From contig JANQJG010000159.1 in the NCBI GenBank assembly GCA_028281785.1, positions 1 through 61,874 on the forward strand: a stretch of DNA of 61,874 nucleotides. Direction: 5' to 3'. Source of the DNA: Rhodospirillales bacterium (lineage in GTDB: Bacteria > Pseudomonadota > Alphaproteobacteria > Rhodospirillales > Shumkoniaceae). How positions within the stretch are numbered: the stretch's first letter is position 1; the number at the start of each line of letters is the position of its first letter. The notes beneath the pieces were generated by a model. The model had not been told where the DNA came from. It ran no database searches and saw only the letters and a program-made list of their open reading frames with translations. Positions 28,746 through 38,623 of the stretch are shown here, piece after piece. Position numbers and translations under genes: made by a program.

Positions 28746-31048
28746 TCGCTTGGCCGATGGACCCGAGACGAACCTGGAAACGGTTCCAGGTGTGGGCGCG
28801 CAACGTGTCCCTGCTGCGCAAGCTCGCCTTGTGGCTGACGGTGGCCGCCGTCGCCTCCGGCATCGCCACCGTGGTCAGCATGACCGGCGCCCAGTCGGTG
28901 GGCACCGATCCCGGCATCGTGATTTTCCTGCTCTATCTCGATGCGGTTCTGGTCCTGCTCCTCGGCGCGATCGTGGCTTGGCGTCTCTCGGTCCTGTGGG
29001 TGGAGCGGCGGCGCGGGCTCGCAGGGTCGGGCCTGCACGCGCGGCTGGTCGTCCTGTTCAGCCTGGTGGCGGTCACGCCGGCCATCGTCGTCGCGGTCTT
29101 TGCGGCCCTGTTCCTGAATTTCGGCATCGAGTCCTGGTTCAGCGACCGGGTTCGGACGGCGCTGTCCGAATCCCACGCCGTGGCCAAGTCCTACCTGTAC
29201 GAGCACAAGCAGAGCATCCTGGCCGAGATCTACTCGATGGCCAACGATCTCAACCGCAACGCGCCGGCGCTCATGCGCGAGAGCCGTCGCTTCGAACACG
29301 TGCTCTCAACCCAGGCGGCGTTGCGGTCCCTTCCCGAGGCCGTCGTCGTCGACAGCACGGGGCAGATGGTGCTCCGCTCCCGGCTGAGCCTGCCCATGGA
29401 GTTCGAGCCCGTTTCGTCGAGCGCGATCTCCAAGGCCGACGCGGGCGACATCGTGATCCTCACGGCCCAGCAGGATGATCGGGTCCGCGCCATCGTCAAG
29501 CTCAACCGCTTCGTCGATGCCTATCTCGTTGTCGGCCGGTTCGTCGATCCCGACGTGATCGAGCATATGGGCCGGGTCGAGGGCGCCGTGTCCCAGTATC
29601 AGTTGTTGGAGAAGCGACGAGAGTCCCTGCAAATCAGCTTCGTGATGATCTTTATCGTCGTCGCCCTGCTTCTGCTCCTGGCGGCGGTGTGGATCGGACT
29701 CAACCTGGCGACCCAGCTGGCACAGCCGATCAGCAATCTGATCTCGGCGGCGGAACGGGTCCGTAAGGGAGATCTGCGGGTTCGCGTGCGCGCCAACCCG
29801 GGAACCGACGAGATCGGAACCCTGACCCGTGCCTTCAATCGCATGACCCGGCGGCTCGAGAACCAACGGCGCGGCCTGATCGACGCCAATCGCGAGCTGG
29901 ATGAGCGCCGGCGCTTCACCGAGACCGTGCTGACCGGTGTTTCCGCCGGCGTCATCGGGCTGGACGGCGAGGGTCGCATCAAGCTGCCCAATCGATCGGC
30001 CTCCGAGTTGCTGGCCACGGACCTCGAGGCCAATATCGGCCGCGATCTGCGGGAGGTCGTGCCCGAGATGTCGGCGATATTCGACGAGGCGACGCTGCGG
30101 CCCGACCGCCTGAGTCAGTCGGAAATCCGGCTTACCGGCGCGAAGGGCCCGCAAACCCTCCTTGTGCGCGTCGCCGCCGAGAATGTTGGCGGCGACACCG
30201 TGGGTTGGGTCGTGACCTTCGACGACATCACGGAATTGCTGGCGGCCCAGCGGACAGCGGCCTGGGCGGACATCGCCCGCCGCATCGCCCACGAGATCAA
30301 GAACCCGCTGACACCCATTCAGCTCTCCGCCGAACGCTTGAAGCGGCGGTATCTGAAGCAAATCTCCGCGGACCCCGAGTCCTTCGCCCTCTGCACGGAG
30401 ACGATCATCCGCCAGGTTGAGGATATCGGACGCATGGTCGACGATTTTTCGTCTTTCGCGCGGATGCCGCAGCCCTCCATCCGCTCGGAGAATCTGGTCG
30501 AGATCTGCCGGCAAGCGGTGTTTCTGGAGCGAACGCGCCATCCGGAGACCGTCTTCGAGCTCGAGCTGCCGGAGACCCGGGTGGGCATGCGCTGCGACAG
30601 CCGGCAGGTGCGGCGGGCGCTGACCAACGTCCTGAAAAACGCCGCGGAATCGATCGAGGGGCGGGAACCGCCGCCTGCGGAAGAAAATTCGGACGGGCTG
30701 ATCCGGCTCTCCTTGACCCAGGAGTCCCGTGCCGAAGGTTCGGTGACAGCCATCGTCGTCGAGGACAACGGCCCCGGTCTTCCGGCCGAGGATCGCGACC
30801 GTTTGACCGAACCCTATGTGACGACCCGCCTCAAGGGCACCGGGCTCGGCCTCGCCATCGTCAAGAAAATCATGGAAGATCACGGCGGCGATTTGATACT
30901 TGAGGATCGCGAAGAGGGCGGGGCGCGGGTGACGCTCGTTTTCAGGTCCGCGCCGAGCGAGACGGACGACGCCGAGGAAACGAAGGACATGACTGAGGCC
31001 GAGGACCCCATGAGGCTGGCTACGGATATCGTCGCCCATGGCTCATGA
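28742..31048 (+). CDS. ntrY: Transmembrane nitrogen/redox sensor kinase NtrY
   Basis: This 768-residue membrane histidine kinase has three N-terminal hydrophobic helices (about 20-43, 55-77, 97-126), a periplasmic region and a fourth helix (about 300-325). A HAMP domain (about 325-380) and a PAS domain (about 390-490) follow, then the kinase core with [18 protein letters not shown] and ATP motifs VEDNGPGLP and [18 protein letters not shown]. NtrY is the partner of NtrX; in relatives it responds to nitrogen or oxygen/redox state. Its 3' end overlaps ntrX by 11 bp. Confidence 0.96.
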   Translation: MIAWPMDPRRTWKRFQVWARNVSLLRKLALWLTVAAVASGIATVVSMTGAQSVGTDPGIVIFLLYLDAVLVLLLGAIVAWRLSVLWVERRRGLAGSGLHARLVVLFSLVAVTPAIVVAVFAALFLNFGIESWFSDRVRTALSESHAVAKSYLYEHKQSILAEIYSMANDLNRNAPALMRESRRFEHVLSTQAALRSLPEAVVVDSTGQMVLRSRLSLPMEFEPVSSSAISKADAGDIVILTAQQDDRVRAIVKLNRFVDAYLVVGRFVDPDVIEHMGRVEGAVSQYQLLEKRRESLQISFVMIFIVVALLLLLAAVWIGLNLATQLAQPISNLISAAERVRKGDLRVRVRANPGTDEIGTLTRAFNRMTRRLENQRRGLIDANRELDERRRFTETVLTGVSAGVIGLDGEGRIKLPNRSASELLATDLEANIGRDLREVVPEMSAIFDEATLRPDRLSQSEIRLTGAKGPQTLLVRVAAENVGGDTVGWVVTFDDITELLAAQRTAAWADIARRIAHEIKNPLTPIQLSAERLKRRYLKQISADPESFALCTETIIRQVEDIGRMVDDFSSFARMPQPSIRSENLVEICRQAVFLERTRHPETVFELELPETRVGMRCDSRQVRRALTNVLKNAAESIEGREPPPAEENSDGLIRLSLTQESRAEGSVTAIVVEDNGPGLPAEDRDRLTEPYVTTRLKGTGLGLAIVKKIMEDHGGDLILEDREEGGARVTLVFRSAPSETDDAEETKDMTEAEDPMRLATDIVAHGS

Positions 31049-32447
31049 CATCCTGATCGTCGACGACGAGGCCGACATTCGCATGCTGACCTCGGCCATC
31101 CTGGCAGACGAGGGATACCAGACGCGAGAGGCCGGGGACAGCGCGAGCACGCTCGAGAGCATCGAGTGGCGCCGGCCCAATCTCGTCCTGCTCGACATCT
31201 GGCTGCAGGGCAGCAAGCTCGACGGCCTGGAACTGCTCAAGATCATCAAGGAGGACCATCCCTACGTGCCGGTCGTCATTATGAGCGGCCACGGAACCAT
31301 CGAGTCGGCGGTCGCGGCGATCAAGGATGGTGCCTATGACTTCATCGAGAAGCCCTTCACGTCGGACAGGCTGGTGCTGGCCGTCCAGCGTGCGATCGAG
31401 GCGACCCGCCTGCGCCGTGAGAACGAGGAGTTGCGCCTCCGCGCGGGAAGCGAAAGCGAGATCATCGGACGTTCGAGCGCCATCAATCAGGTGCGCCAGA
31501 TCGTCGAACGGGTGGCGCCGGCCAACAGCCGAGTCCTCATTACCGGGCCGGCCGGCTCCGGCAAGGAAGTCGCCGCGCGCATGATCCATGCCCGGTCGCG
31601 GCGGGCTTCCGGACCGTTCGTGGTGGTCAATTGCGCCAACATGGACCCCGACCGGGTGGAGATCGAGCTTTTCGGAACCGAAGGGGCGGTCTCGGGCGGA
31701 GGGGACGACGGTCCGCGCCGGGTCGGCGTCTTCGAACTCGCCCATAACGGCAGCCTTCTGCTCGACGCCGTCGACGACATGCCGCTTGAGACCCAGGGCA
31801 AGATCGTGCGGGTGCTGCAGGAACAGACCTTCGAAAGGGTAGGGGGCACGGCACGGGTTGAGGTGGATGTGCGGGTTATCGCGGCCACCAGCGCCGACCT
31901 CCCGGAAAAAATCGGCGTCGGCCTGTTCCGGGAAGACCTCTTTTATCGATTGAACGTGGTGCCGATCGAGATGCCGTCGCTGCGCGAATGCCGGGAGGAC
32001 ATCGCGCAGCTCGCGCCCTATTTTATGGATCGGGCGGCCGAGGCCGCGGGCCAGCCCCCTCGGCCCCTGGCGGAGGACGCGCTGGCCGAGCTTCAAAGCT
32101 ATGACTGGCCGGGCAATGTGCGCGAGTTGCGGAACGTCATCGAATGGTTGTTGATCATGGCGCCGGGCGGGGCCGGAGAGCCGATCCGGTCCAATATGCT
32201 GCCGCCCCATCTCAAGACCAGGCCTCCCGACGTCATGCGCGACGGCCGGGTGGAAATCATGGGATTGCCGCTGCGCGAGGCGAGGGAGCGCTTCGAGCGC
32301 GAGTATCTTCTCGCCCAGGTTCATCGCTTTGGCGGCAACATCTCTCGGACGGCGGCCTTCGTGGGCATGGAGCGGTCGGCGCTGCATCGTAAGTTGAAGA
32401 CGCTGGGAGTTCAAACTGAGGAGGCCGCCCGCCGCGTCGCCGAATGA
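31038..32447 (+). CDS. ntrX: NtrX response regulator with degenerate AAA+ motifs
   Basis: The 469-residue protein has a receiver domain with Asp53 and Lys105, an AAA+ domain and a Fis-type helix-turn-helix (GGNISRTAAFVGMERSALHRKL). Walker A is intact (GPAGSGKE, 170-177). At the sigma-54 contact loop, however, where NtrC has GAFTGA, this protein reads GTEGAVSGGGDDGP. Walker B reads LLLDAVDDMP, with Ala244 in place of the catalytic Glu. It therefore probably cannot drive sigma-54 open-complex formation and likely acts as a sigma-70-dependent DNA-binding regulator, as proposed for some other NtrX proteins. The start ATG at 31038 lies within the end of ntrY. Confidence 0.95.
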   Translation: MAHDILIVDDEADIRMLTSAILADEGYQTREAGDSASTLESIEWRRPNLVLLDIWLQGSKLDGLELLKIIKEDHPYVPVVIMSGHGTIESAVAAIKDGAYDFIEKPFTSDRLVLAVQRAIEATRLRRENEELRLRAGSESEIIGRSSAINQVRQIVERVAPANSRVLITGPAGSGKEVAARMIHARSRRASGPFVVVNCANMDPDRVEIELFGTEGAVSGGGDDGPRRVGVFELAHNGSLLLDAVDDMPLETQGKIVRVLQEQTFERVGGTARVEVDVRVIAATSADLPEKIGVGLFREDLFYRLNVVPIEMPSLRECREDIAQLAPYFMDRAAEAAGQPPRPLAEDALAELQSYDWPGNVRELRNVIEWLLIMAPGGAGEPIRSNMLPPHLKTRPPDVMRDGRVEIMGLPLREARERFEREYLLAQVHRFGGNISRTAAFVGMERSALHRKLKTLGVQTEEAARRVAE

Positions 32448-32498
32448 CGACGGCGGAGTCGCGGAACGCCTTTCCATCGAGTTGAGGATGGCCATCCA

Positions 32499-33875
32499 AT
32501 GAAAGTGATCGTCTGCGGGGCCGGCCAGGTGGGCTTTAACATCGCGCGCTATCTGGCGATGGAAGACAACGACGTGACCGTCGTCGATCAAGTTCCCGAT
32601 CTGGTGCGGCGCATCGGCGACAGCCTCGACGTCAAGGGCGTGGTGGGTCACGCTTCCCATCCCGACTCGCTGCTGCGGGCGGAGGCCGGCGATTCCGACA
32701 TTATCATCGCGGTCACCCAGGCCGACGAAGTGAACATGATGGCGTGCCAGGTCGCCCATTCCCTCTTCGAGGTACCGACGAAAATCGCCCGCGTCCGGCA
32801 TCAGAGCTATCTGCAGCCCATGTGGTCCCATCTCTTTTCGCGGGACAACATGCCGATCGACGTCATCATCTCGCCGGAAATCGAGGTGGCCCGGGCGATG
32901 ACGCGCCGGCTTCAGGTTCCCGGCGCCTTCGAGATGATTCCGCTGGTCGAGGATCGGGTGAAGCTGGTCGGCGTTCGCTGCAACGAGAACTGCCCGCTCA
33001 TCAACACGCCGCTTCGCCATCTCACGCAACTGTTTCCCGATCTCAACATCGTGGTCGTCGGCCTGACCCGCCAGAACCGCACGATCGTGCCCACGGCCGA
33101 CGAGCAGATGCTGCTCGGCGACGAGGTGTATTTCGTGGTCGACAGCGAGCAGCTGCCGCGTGCCATGGCCGCTTTCGGCCATGAGGAGCCCGAGGCGCGC
33201 CGCGTCCTCATCATGGGGGGCGGCAATATCGGCCTGTTCCTCGCCAAACAGCTCGAGAGCGACTACCCCTGGTGCAAGGTCAAGCTCATCGAGGCCTCGC
33301 CGGCACGCGCCGAGCTCGTGGCCACCGAGCTCAACAAGACCATCGTCATCCATGGCGACGTGTTGGACCCCGACATCCTGGAGGAGGCGAATGTCGGGAT
33401 CACCGATACCGCCATCGCCGTTACCAACGACGACGAGACCAACATTCTGTCCTCGCTGCTGGCCAAGCGTCACGGCTGTCAGCGGGCCGTCACGCTGATC
33501 AACAAGGGAACCTACGAGTTTCTGATCACGACCCTCGGAATCGACGTCGTCGTCAGCCCGAGAAACATCACCGTGTCGACCATCCTGCAGCATGTCCGGC
33601 GCGGGCGGATCCATTCGGTGCACACCCTGCGCGAGGGCTTTGGCGAATTGATCGAGGCCGAGGCCCTCGAGACATCGAGCCTTGTCGGCGCGCCGCTTCG
33701 GGAGGTCAATCTGCCTGCCGGCGTGCTGATCGGCGCCATCGTGCGCGATGGACAGGTCATCAGCCCGCGCGGCAGCACCGTCATCCAGGCCAAGGACCGG
33801 GTCGTCCTGTTTGCCAGCACGGAAGCGGTCCGCAAGGTCGAGAAGCTGTTTTCGGTCCGGCTCGAGTATTTCTAA
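32499..33875 (+). CDS. trkA: Trk system potassium uptake regulator TrkA
   Basis: The 458-residue cytoplasmic protein is built from two RCK units. Each has a Rossmann nucleotide-binding motif (VIVCGAGQVGFNIARYL at 3-19 and VLIMGGGNIGLFLAKQL at about 228) followed by a TrkA-C domain. It gates the TrkH/TrkG potassium channel in response to NAD(H)/ATP. No trkH gene is adjacent; the position directly after ntrX is conserved in alphaproteobacteria. The ATG lies 51 bp after the ntrX stop. Confidence 0.95.
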   Translation: MKVIVCGAGQVGFNIARYLAMEDNDVTVVDQVPDLVRRIGDSLDVKGVVGHASHPDSLLRAEAGDSDIIIAVTQADEVNMMACQVAHSLFEVPTKIARVRHQSYLQPMWSHLFSRDNMPIDVIISPEIEVARAMTRRLQVPGAFEMIPLVEDRVKLVGVRCNENCPLINTPLRHLTQLFPDLNIVVVGLTRQNRTIVPTADEQMLLGDEVYFVVDSEQLPRAMAAFGHEEPEARRVLIMGGGNIGLFLAKQLESDYPWCKVKLIEASPARAELVATELNKTIVIHGDVLDPDILEEANVGITDTAIAVTNDDETNILSSLLAKRHGCQRAVTLINKGTYEFLITTLGIDVVVSPRNITVSTILQHVRRGRIHSVHTLREGFGELIEAEALETSSLVGAPLREVNLPAGVLIGAIVRDGQVISPRGSTVIQAKDRVVLFASTEAVRKVEKLFSVRLEYF

Positions 33876-33901
33876 CCTCGAGTGTTTCTGAGGAGGAGTA
33901 A

Positions 33902-34762
33902 GTGGGAAGAATCGCCTACGTCAACGGCCGCTACGTTCCCCATGGAGAAGCCGCCGTTCATATCGAGGATCGGGGCTATCAGTTCGCCGACGGCGTCTAC
34001 GAGGTCATCGCCGTGTACCGCGGCCGTTTGGTGGACGAGCAGGGGCATCTCGACCGCCTGCGCCGATCGCTCTCCGAGCTTGAGATAGGGTGGCCGGTGT
34101 CGGAGAGTGTCCTTCCGGGCTTGATGCGCGAGATGATCCGCCGCAATCGCATTGACGAGGGTATCATCTATCTGCAGGTCACGCGCGGAGTCGCCACACG
34201 TGATCACGCGTTTCCCGCGCGCGCCAAGCCGGCTCTGGTGATGACGGCACGGTCCCGGGACCTGACCGGCCTGATGACGGGACAACCGGTTCGAGTCCTC
34301 ACCGTCTCGGACAACCGATGGGGCCGCCCGGACATCAAGTCGATCTCGCTCCTGCCCAACTGCCTTGCCAAGCAGAAGGCCCACGAGGCCGGCTGCTTCG
34401 AGGCCTGGATGGTGGATCGCGAGGGCTGGGTCACCGAAGGCACCTCTTCCAATGCTTGGATCGTCACCGCCGACGGCAAGCTGGTCACCCGCAAGGCGGA
34501 CATGGCCATTCTCAACGGAATCACCCGCATCTCGCTGATCGAGCTCGTGCGGCGTTCCGGCGTCGAGTTCATCGAGCGCCCCTTCACCGTGGCCGAGGCC
34601 AAGGAGGCCCGGGAGGCCTTCCTGACCAGTACCACCTCCTTCGTCAAACCGGTCATCGAGATCGACGCCCATCCGGTCGGCGACGGGCGGACGGGCGCGC
34701 TGACGGAACGCCTGATCGCGTTTTTCACCGACCATGTGCGAAGCCAGACGGAGGCCGCGTGA
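33902..34762 (+). CDS. dat: D-amino-acid transaminase (class IV aminotransferase)
   Basis: The 286-residue PLP enzyme has catalytic Lys146 (DIKSISLLPN) and Glu179 in the EGTSSNAW motif that binds PLP. The N-terminus YVNGRYVPHGEAAVHIEDRGYQFADGVYE is characteristic of D-alanine transaminases rather than branched-chain enzymes. It interconverts D-alanine and D-glutamate, supplying peptidoglycan precursors. The start is GTG at 33902 after GAGGAGG. Its stop overlaps the next gene by 4 bp (GTGA). Confidence 0.92.
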   Translation: MGRIAYVNGRYVPHGEAAVHIEDRGYQFADGVYEVIAVYRGRLVDEQGHLDRLRRSLSELEIGWPVSESVLPGLMREMIRRNRIDEGIIYLQVTRGVATRDHAFPARAKPALVMTARSRDLTGLMTGQPVRVLTVSDNRWGRPDIKSISLLPNCLAKQKAHEAGCFEAWMVDREGWVTEGTSSNAWIVTADGKLVTRKADMAILNGITRISLIELVRRSGVEFIERPFTVAEAKEAREAFLTSTTSFVKPVIEIDAHPVGDGRTGALTERLIAFFTDHVRSQTEAA

Positions 34763-35430
34763 GCGCCGAGGCGAAGCCCGGGCTGGTCCGCCCCCGCGCG
34801 CTTCTTTTCGACTGGGACAACACCCTCGTCCGTTCCTGGCCGGTGATCCATGAGGCGCTGACGCGCACCTTCCGGGCCTTCGGACGGGAGCCCTGGACCC
34901 TCGAGGAGACACGGGTCCGGGTGCGCCGGTCCATGCGGGACAGTTTCCCGGCGCTGTTCGGATCGCGCTGGGAGGAGGCGGCGAAGCAGTTCTACGACAA
35001 CTTCCGAAGCATCCATTTGGACAGGCTCTGTCCCATGCCCGACGCCGAGCCGGTGCTCGCCGAGCTTCGCGATTCGGGCATTTACCTCGGTGTCGTGAGC
35101 AACAAGAACGGGGATATCCTGCGCGCGGAGGCGGCGCATCTCGGATGGCAGAACTATTTCGGGCGTCTGGTGGGAGCCCTGGATGCGGCGCTTGACAAGC
35201 CCGCGCTTGAACCCGTAGACCTAGCGCTGTCCGGAAGTGGTATCGATCGTGGTCCCGAGGTGTGGTTGGCGGGGGATGCCGATATAGACCTCGAATGCGC
35301 ACGTAACGCAGGGTGTGTCCCCGTTCTCTTAAGGGAGGAGGCACCACAACCGGGAGAATTCGAGGGCTTCGGACCAACCCTCCATCTAGGGGGTTGTCAG
35401 GCGCTTTCAAACTTGGTGCGAAGGTTGTAA
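34759..35430 (+). CDS. HAD family phosphatase (Gph/PGPase-like)
   Basis: The 223-residue protein has haloacid-dehalogenase motif I FDWDNTLV (nucleophile Asp18, acid Asp20), motif [11 protein letters not shown] with the Ser, and motif [17 protein letters not shown]; a helical cap (about 30-90) is typical of phosphoglycolate-phosphatase-like subfamilies. The start is GTG at 34759, overlapping dat by 4 bp; an ATG start is not available without losing motif I. The substrate is unknown. It is probably co-translated with dat. Confidence 0.88.
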   Translation: MSAEAKPGLVRPRALLFDWDNTLVRSWPVIHEALTRTFRAFGREPWTLEETRVRVRRSMRDSFPALFGSRWEEAAKQFYDNFRSIHLDRLCPMPDAEPVLAELRDSGIYLGVVSNKNGDILRAEAAHLGWQNYFGRLVGALDAALDKPALEPVDLALSGSGIDRGPEVWLAGDADIDLECARNAGCVPVLLREEAPQPGEFEGFGPTLHLGGCQALSNLVRRL

Positions 35431-35558
35431 GCTGTTTCCAACCCAGGATGGGAACAGCGAGTGGGCAAGCGCGATACAAACCGGGAGACGGTATCGGGCG
35501 TGCCAATTGGCGAGCCAGAACGGGCAAGGGTCACCATAATAAAGGGAGGTTTGTGCAT

Positions 35559-35816
35559 ATGTCCTCCGAAAGATCTCAGAATGTTCAGGATGTGTTTCTT
35601 AATTACATCCGCAAGAACAAAACGCCGGTGACGATATTTCTCGTCAACGGCGTTAAATTACAGGGTATCATCACTTGGTTCGATAACTTCTCTGTGCTTC
35701 TGCGTCGGGATGGGCATACGCAACTTGTTTACAAGCATGCGATTTCGACAGTAATGCCATCGGTCCAGATTCAGTTGTTCGATCCGGATCGAGAGCAAGA
35801 GAGCGAAACGGCTTAA
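35559..35816 (+). CDS. hfq: RNA chaperone Hfq
   Basis: The 85-residue Sm-like protein carries [39 protein letters not shown] and [13 protein letters not shown], the canonical Sm1 and Sm2 motifs including the YKHA loop. Hfq forms a hexameric ring that pairs small RNAs with mRNAs. The strong AGGGAGG site precedes the ATG at 35559. hflX follows after 2 bp. Confidence 0.98.
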   Translation: MSSERSQNVQDVFLNYIRKNKTPVTIFLVNGVKLQGIITWFDNFSVLLRRDGHTQLVYKHAISTVMPSVQIQLFDPDREQESETA

Positions 35817-35818
35817 AC

Positions 35819-37261
35819 TTGAGCAAAAATCCCGGCCGCTCGGCGGGGCTGCGGCCAAATGGTGGCGACGAAATCTGTCTGGTCGTCCATCCAAGTCTAA
35901 GGCGCGATCGCGAGGGCGGACGGGCACCAGAGGCGCGTCTCGAGGAGGCCATTGGCCTGGCTGCCGGAATCGGCCTCATGGTCGATCACGCGGAGGTCGT
36001 AGGCCTGACTCGTCCTCGCCCCGCCACCCTGTTGGGAACGGGGGCGACCGAGCGTATCCGCTGTTTGGCGGCGGGCGAGCTCGAAAGAAATCGTGCCAAT
36101 GGCAGCGCGAAGCCTGTCGACGTGGTCATCGTCGACGCCACGCTCAGCCCGGTTCAGCAGCGCAATCTAGAGCGTATCTGCAAATGCAAGATCATCGATC
36201 GCACGGGGCTCATCCTCGAGATCTTCGGCGCGCGCGCGAGAACCAGGGAAGGGCGGCTGCAGGTCGAGTTGGCGGCGCTGACCTATCAGCGTAGCCGGCT
36301 GGTCCGGTCCTGGACCCATCTCGAGCGCCAGCGTGGCGGCTTCGGCTTCATGGGCGGGCCGGGCGAGACCCAGATCGAGACCGACCGCCGCCTGCTCGGT
36401 GACCGGATCACTCGGCTTCGGCGCGAGCTCAAGGACGTCAAGCGCACACGGGGTCTCCAGCGGCGCGCCCGCCGGCGCGTGCCGTATCCCGTCATCGCCC
36501 TCGTGGGCTACACCAACGCCGGGAAGTCGACGCTGTTCAATCTGAGCACGCGGGCCGAGGTGGTCGCCCAGGACCAGCTTTTCGCGACCCTCGATCCGAC
36601 CATGCGGCGCTTGGACCTGCCGTCCGGGCAAACCGCCATCCTTTCGGACACCGTTGGCTTCATCTCCGATCTGCCGCACGAGTTGGTCGCCGCCTTTCAC
36701 GCCACCCTGGAGGAGGTGTGCGAGGCCGATGTCGTTCTACATGTCAGGGATGCCGCACATCCCGACAGCGACGCCCAGCGGGACGACGTGCACGCGGTCC
36801 TGACCGAAATCGGGCTTGGCGACGCCGTCAACGCCGGGCTGATCGAGGCCTTGAACAAGATCGATCTGCTGTCGGCCGAGGAACGGGAAATCATCGTTCG
36901 CAAGGCCGCGCGCAGCAACGCGCCAAGCGTTCCCATCTCCGCGCGGACGGGGCAGGGGCTCGATGACCTGTTCGCCGTCGTGGATGGACGCCTGTCGGGC
37001 TCGCGCAAGCTCGTCAAGGCGCGCATATCGCATGACGACGGCGCGACACTGGCTTGGCTTTATGCGCGCGGCGAGGTGGTCGAGCGGCGGGACGACGAGC
37101 GATATGTCCATCTGCAGGTGCGCCTCGATCCCGCGGACGCGGCGCGGTTCGCGCGGCGGCGGCTGTCAGGCGCGTCCTCCGGAAACGGCAAAGGCCGCGC
37201 GGACGGGAAGGGGGAAGGTGCCGATGACCACGGCGAAGGCGCAAAGGAAGTGGCGCGATAA
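35819..37261 (+). CDS. hflX: Ribosome-splitting GTPase HflX
   Basis: The 480-residue protein has an N-terminal HflX domain with the glycine-rich [17 protein letters not shown], a coiled linker, and a G domain with GYTNAGKS (230-237), DTVGF and NKID. HflX dissociates stalled 70S ribosomes, especially after heat or antibiotic stress. The start is TTG at 35819, two bases after hfq; no ATG is available before the conserved domain. The basic, Gly-rich C-terminal tail (about 445-480) is not conserved and overlaps the next gene by 38 bp. Confidence 0.95.
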   Translation: MSKNPGRSAGLRPNGGDEICLVVHPSLRRDREGGRAPEARLEEAIGLAAGIGLMVDHAEVVGLTRPRPATLLGTGATERIRCLAAGELERNRANGSAKPVDVVIVDATLSPVQQRNLERICKCKIIDRTGLILEIFGARARTREGRLQVELAALTYQRSRLVRSWTHLERQRGGFGFMGGPGETQIETDRRLLGDRITRLRRELKDVKRTRGLQRRARRRVPYPVIALVGYTNAGKSTLFNLSTRAEVVAQDQLFATLDPTMRRLDLPSGQTAILSDTVGFISDLPHELVAAFHATLEEVCEADVVLHVRDAAHPDSDAQRDDVHAVLTEIGLGDAVNAGLIEALNKIDLLSAEEREIIVRKAARSNAPSVPISARTGQGLDDLFAVVDGRLSGSRKLVKARISHDDGATLAWLYARGEVVERRDDERYVHLQVRLDPADAARFARRRLSGASSGNGKGRADGKGEGADDHGEGAKEVAR

Positions 37262-37493
37262 GAACCGTTTCGTCAAGACGCAGCTGAACGTGATGGCGCG
37301 CCGGCTGGTCCATGACTACCTCGACGAGATCGCGGATTCGTTCGGCTTGCGCGGTAAGGGCGAGGCCGTGACCTTCGCCTGCTTCGTCACCAAGGCGCTT
37401 ATGCAGCGCGCGGAGTTCGACTCGGCGGCGGCGCAGATCCTCGAGACGTTCGAGACGACCTACCGCCAGGATCGCGACGTCTATTCTTCCTGA
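37224..37493 (+). CDS. Conserved hypothetical protein overlapping hflX
   Basis: This 89-residue, highly basic soluble protein ([20 protein letters not shown] at the start) contains [34 protein letters not shown]. The early helix followed by a charged turn looks like a small DNA- or RNA-binding domain, but I do not recognise it. GGGGGAAGG precedes the ATG at 37224, inside the 3' end of hflX, in another frame. A strong terminator follows. Confidence 0.75.
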   Translation: MTTAKAQRKWRDKNRFVKTQLNVMARRLVHDYLDEIADSFGLRGKGEAVTFACFVTKALMQRAEFDSAAAQILETFETTYRQDRDVYSS

Positions 37494-37508
37494 ATGCTCC
37501 GGGGGCCA

Positions 37509-37534
37509 GGCGGCGGCCGAAGCCGCCGCCATCT
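37509..37534 (+). terminator. Terminator of the hfq-hflX block
   Basis: GGCGGCGGC (37509-37517), loop CGAA and GCCGCCGCC (37522-37530) form a perfect 9-bp hairpin 15 bp after the stop, with ATCTT following. It could act in both directions between the convergent genes. Confidence 0.75.
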
Positions 37535-37595
37535 TCGTGTTTCGTGTCAGGTGCGGGGCATAGCTCCCCGGAAAACCTGCATTCCGTGGCCTTTG

Positions 37596-37913
37596 TCAGA
37601 AACTATTCACACCCGAAACCTCGCACCCGCCGCGCGTATAGACGTAACGGCATCGGCAGGCGGGGTCGAGATTGATCATGAAGTAACCGGGCGAACCCTT
37701 GAGGCTGACCCAGACATGATAGCCCTCGAATTTGTTGTCACCGAGGATTTGGCTCGAATAGAGGATCTTCTCGACACGGCCGTTGTCGATGCGCGCCTTC
37801 TCGAGCTCCATCACGACGGTGTCCGCGCATTTATGATCCGCTCCGTAGGCCGCGCCTCCGAGGGCCAGGATCAAGGCCGCCACTGATGCGGAGATCGCCT
37901 GTTTCGCTTTCAT
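37596..37913 (-). CDS. Small periplasmic hypothetical protein
   Basis: The 105-residue protein has a clear signal peptide (MKAKQAISASVAALILALGGAAYG) and four cysteines in the mature part (HKCADTV, ACRCRY, GGCEVS), consistent with disulfides. AGGAGG precedes the ATG at 37913; the longer frame to 37952 would bury the signal peptide. I do not recognise the family. Confidence 0.75.
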   Translation of the reverse strand: MKAKQAISASVAALILALGGAAYGADHKCADTVVMELEKARIDNGRVEKILYSSQILGDNKFEGYHVWVSLKGSPGYFMINLDPACRCRYVYTRGGCEVSGVNSF

Positions 37914-38413
37914 CGTTTCCTCCTGATTTCTGCAAGAGCACGCAAGCGGCATGTTGCTTGGCTCTCACCAAACCGGTTTCCCTTGGTTTTTGGGACGTTG
38001 CTCACCCTTCGCGCCAAACGGTCTTCTTGCGCGGCCTATTCAGTCGCTGCGGGCGGTGTCATGGGGCTTGCTCGACGGTTCCGCGTCAATGCCATGGGGC
38101 GAGGACGCCGCCCCCCGAGCAAGCCGAGTTAGGTGAAGGGGGTAATTGACGAGGTGAGGGGATGTTTCATAGCCCTGCCTTTCCTTTCTTATGACGCAAT
38201 AGTACCGCGACTTGAGTAGGGCCGCTGTGAAGCGCTTCACAAAGCGCCAAGAAATTTTGTCGGCCGGTGGTTTGCGCGAACCGTTCGCAACGAAACAAAA
38301 GAACAAAGAAAGGTTCACGATGCCGACGCAATCGACGGCTAACTTTGGCACGAGGGGTGGCGTGCGAATGCTGCCGCCCATGGGGGGCCGGCAAAATTAT
38401 TGGAATTGGGAGG
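37914..38413. other. 500-bp intergenic region
   Basis: No convincing gene is seen. The 5' part (37950-38150) is GC-rich and the 3' part (38190-38410) is AT-richer and probably regulatory. It contains the perfect palindrome at 38226-38241 (listed separately) and GCGAAC-C-GTTCGC at 38276-38288. It should carry the promoter of the small lipoprotein gene downstream. Confidence 0.5.
38226..38241. promoter_or_regulatory. LacI-family-like operator palindrome
   Basis: TGTGAAGCGCTTCACA is a perfect 16-bp palindrome with the central CG and TGAANCGNTTCA core typical of LacI/GalR-type operators. It is 173 bp upstream of the small lipoprotein gene. No LacI-family gene is in this window, so the regulator is unknown. 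Confidence 0.45.
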
Positions 38414-38623
38414 GTGGCTTGGCGATGGCGCGCGCGAAGGTCTTTTTGGGGTGGGAATCATTTCGTGTTTCGGATTTTGATGTCGGGTTGCGCTTCGAAA
38501 AGCGATATTCAGGCCCTCCAGGAACAGGTTCAAAACGCGCAGATCTTGGCCAATTCCGCTCGACTTCAGGCCAGAAGCAACGCGGAGAAGCTTGAGGCGA
38601 TCAAAGCGTCGATGAAGAAGTAG
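38414..38623 (+). CDS. Small alanine-zipper lipoprotein (Lpp/OprI-like)
   Basis: The 69-residue product, read from GTG at 38414, has a basic n-region (RWRARR), a short hydrophobic stretch and a lipobox LMSGC (Cys26). The mature part, ASKSDIQALQEQVQ then NAQILANSARLQARSNAEKL, has the Ala-rich heptads of Lpp/OprI outer-membrane lipoproteins, which trimerise as coiled coils. It ends in KK, and Lpp-type proteins end in Lys when linked to peptidoglycan. The signal peptide is somewhat short and the start is the weakest point; a frameshift upstream is possible. Confidence 0.65.
   Translation: MAWRWRARRSFWGGNHFVFRILMSGCASKSDIQALQEQVQNAQILANSARLQARSNAEKLEAIKASMKK

Noticed and set aside
31020-33623. 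867-codon open frame on the minus strand
   Set aside because: It spans ntrX and trkA antisense; composition is that of a shadow frame and both genes beneath it are certain.
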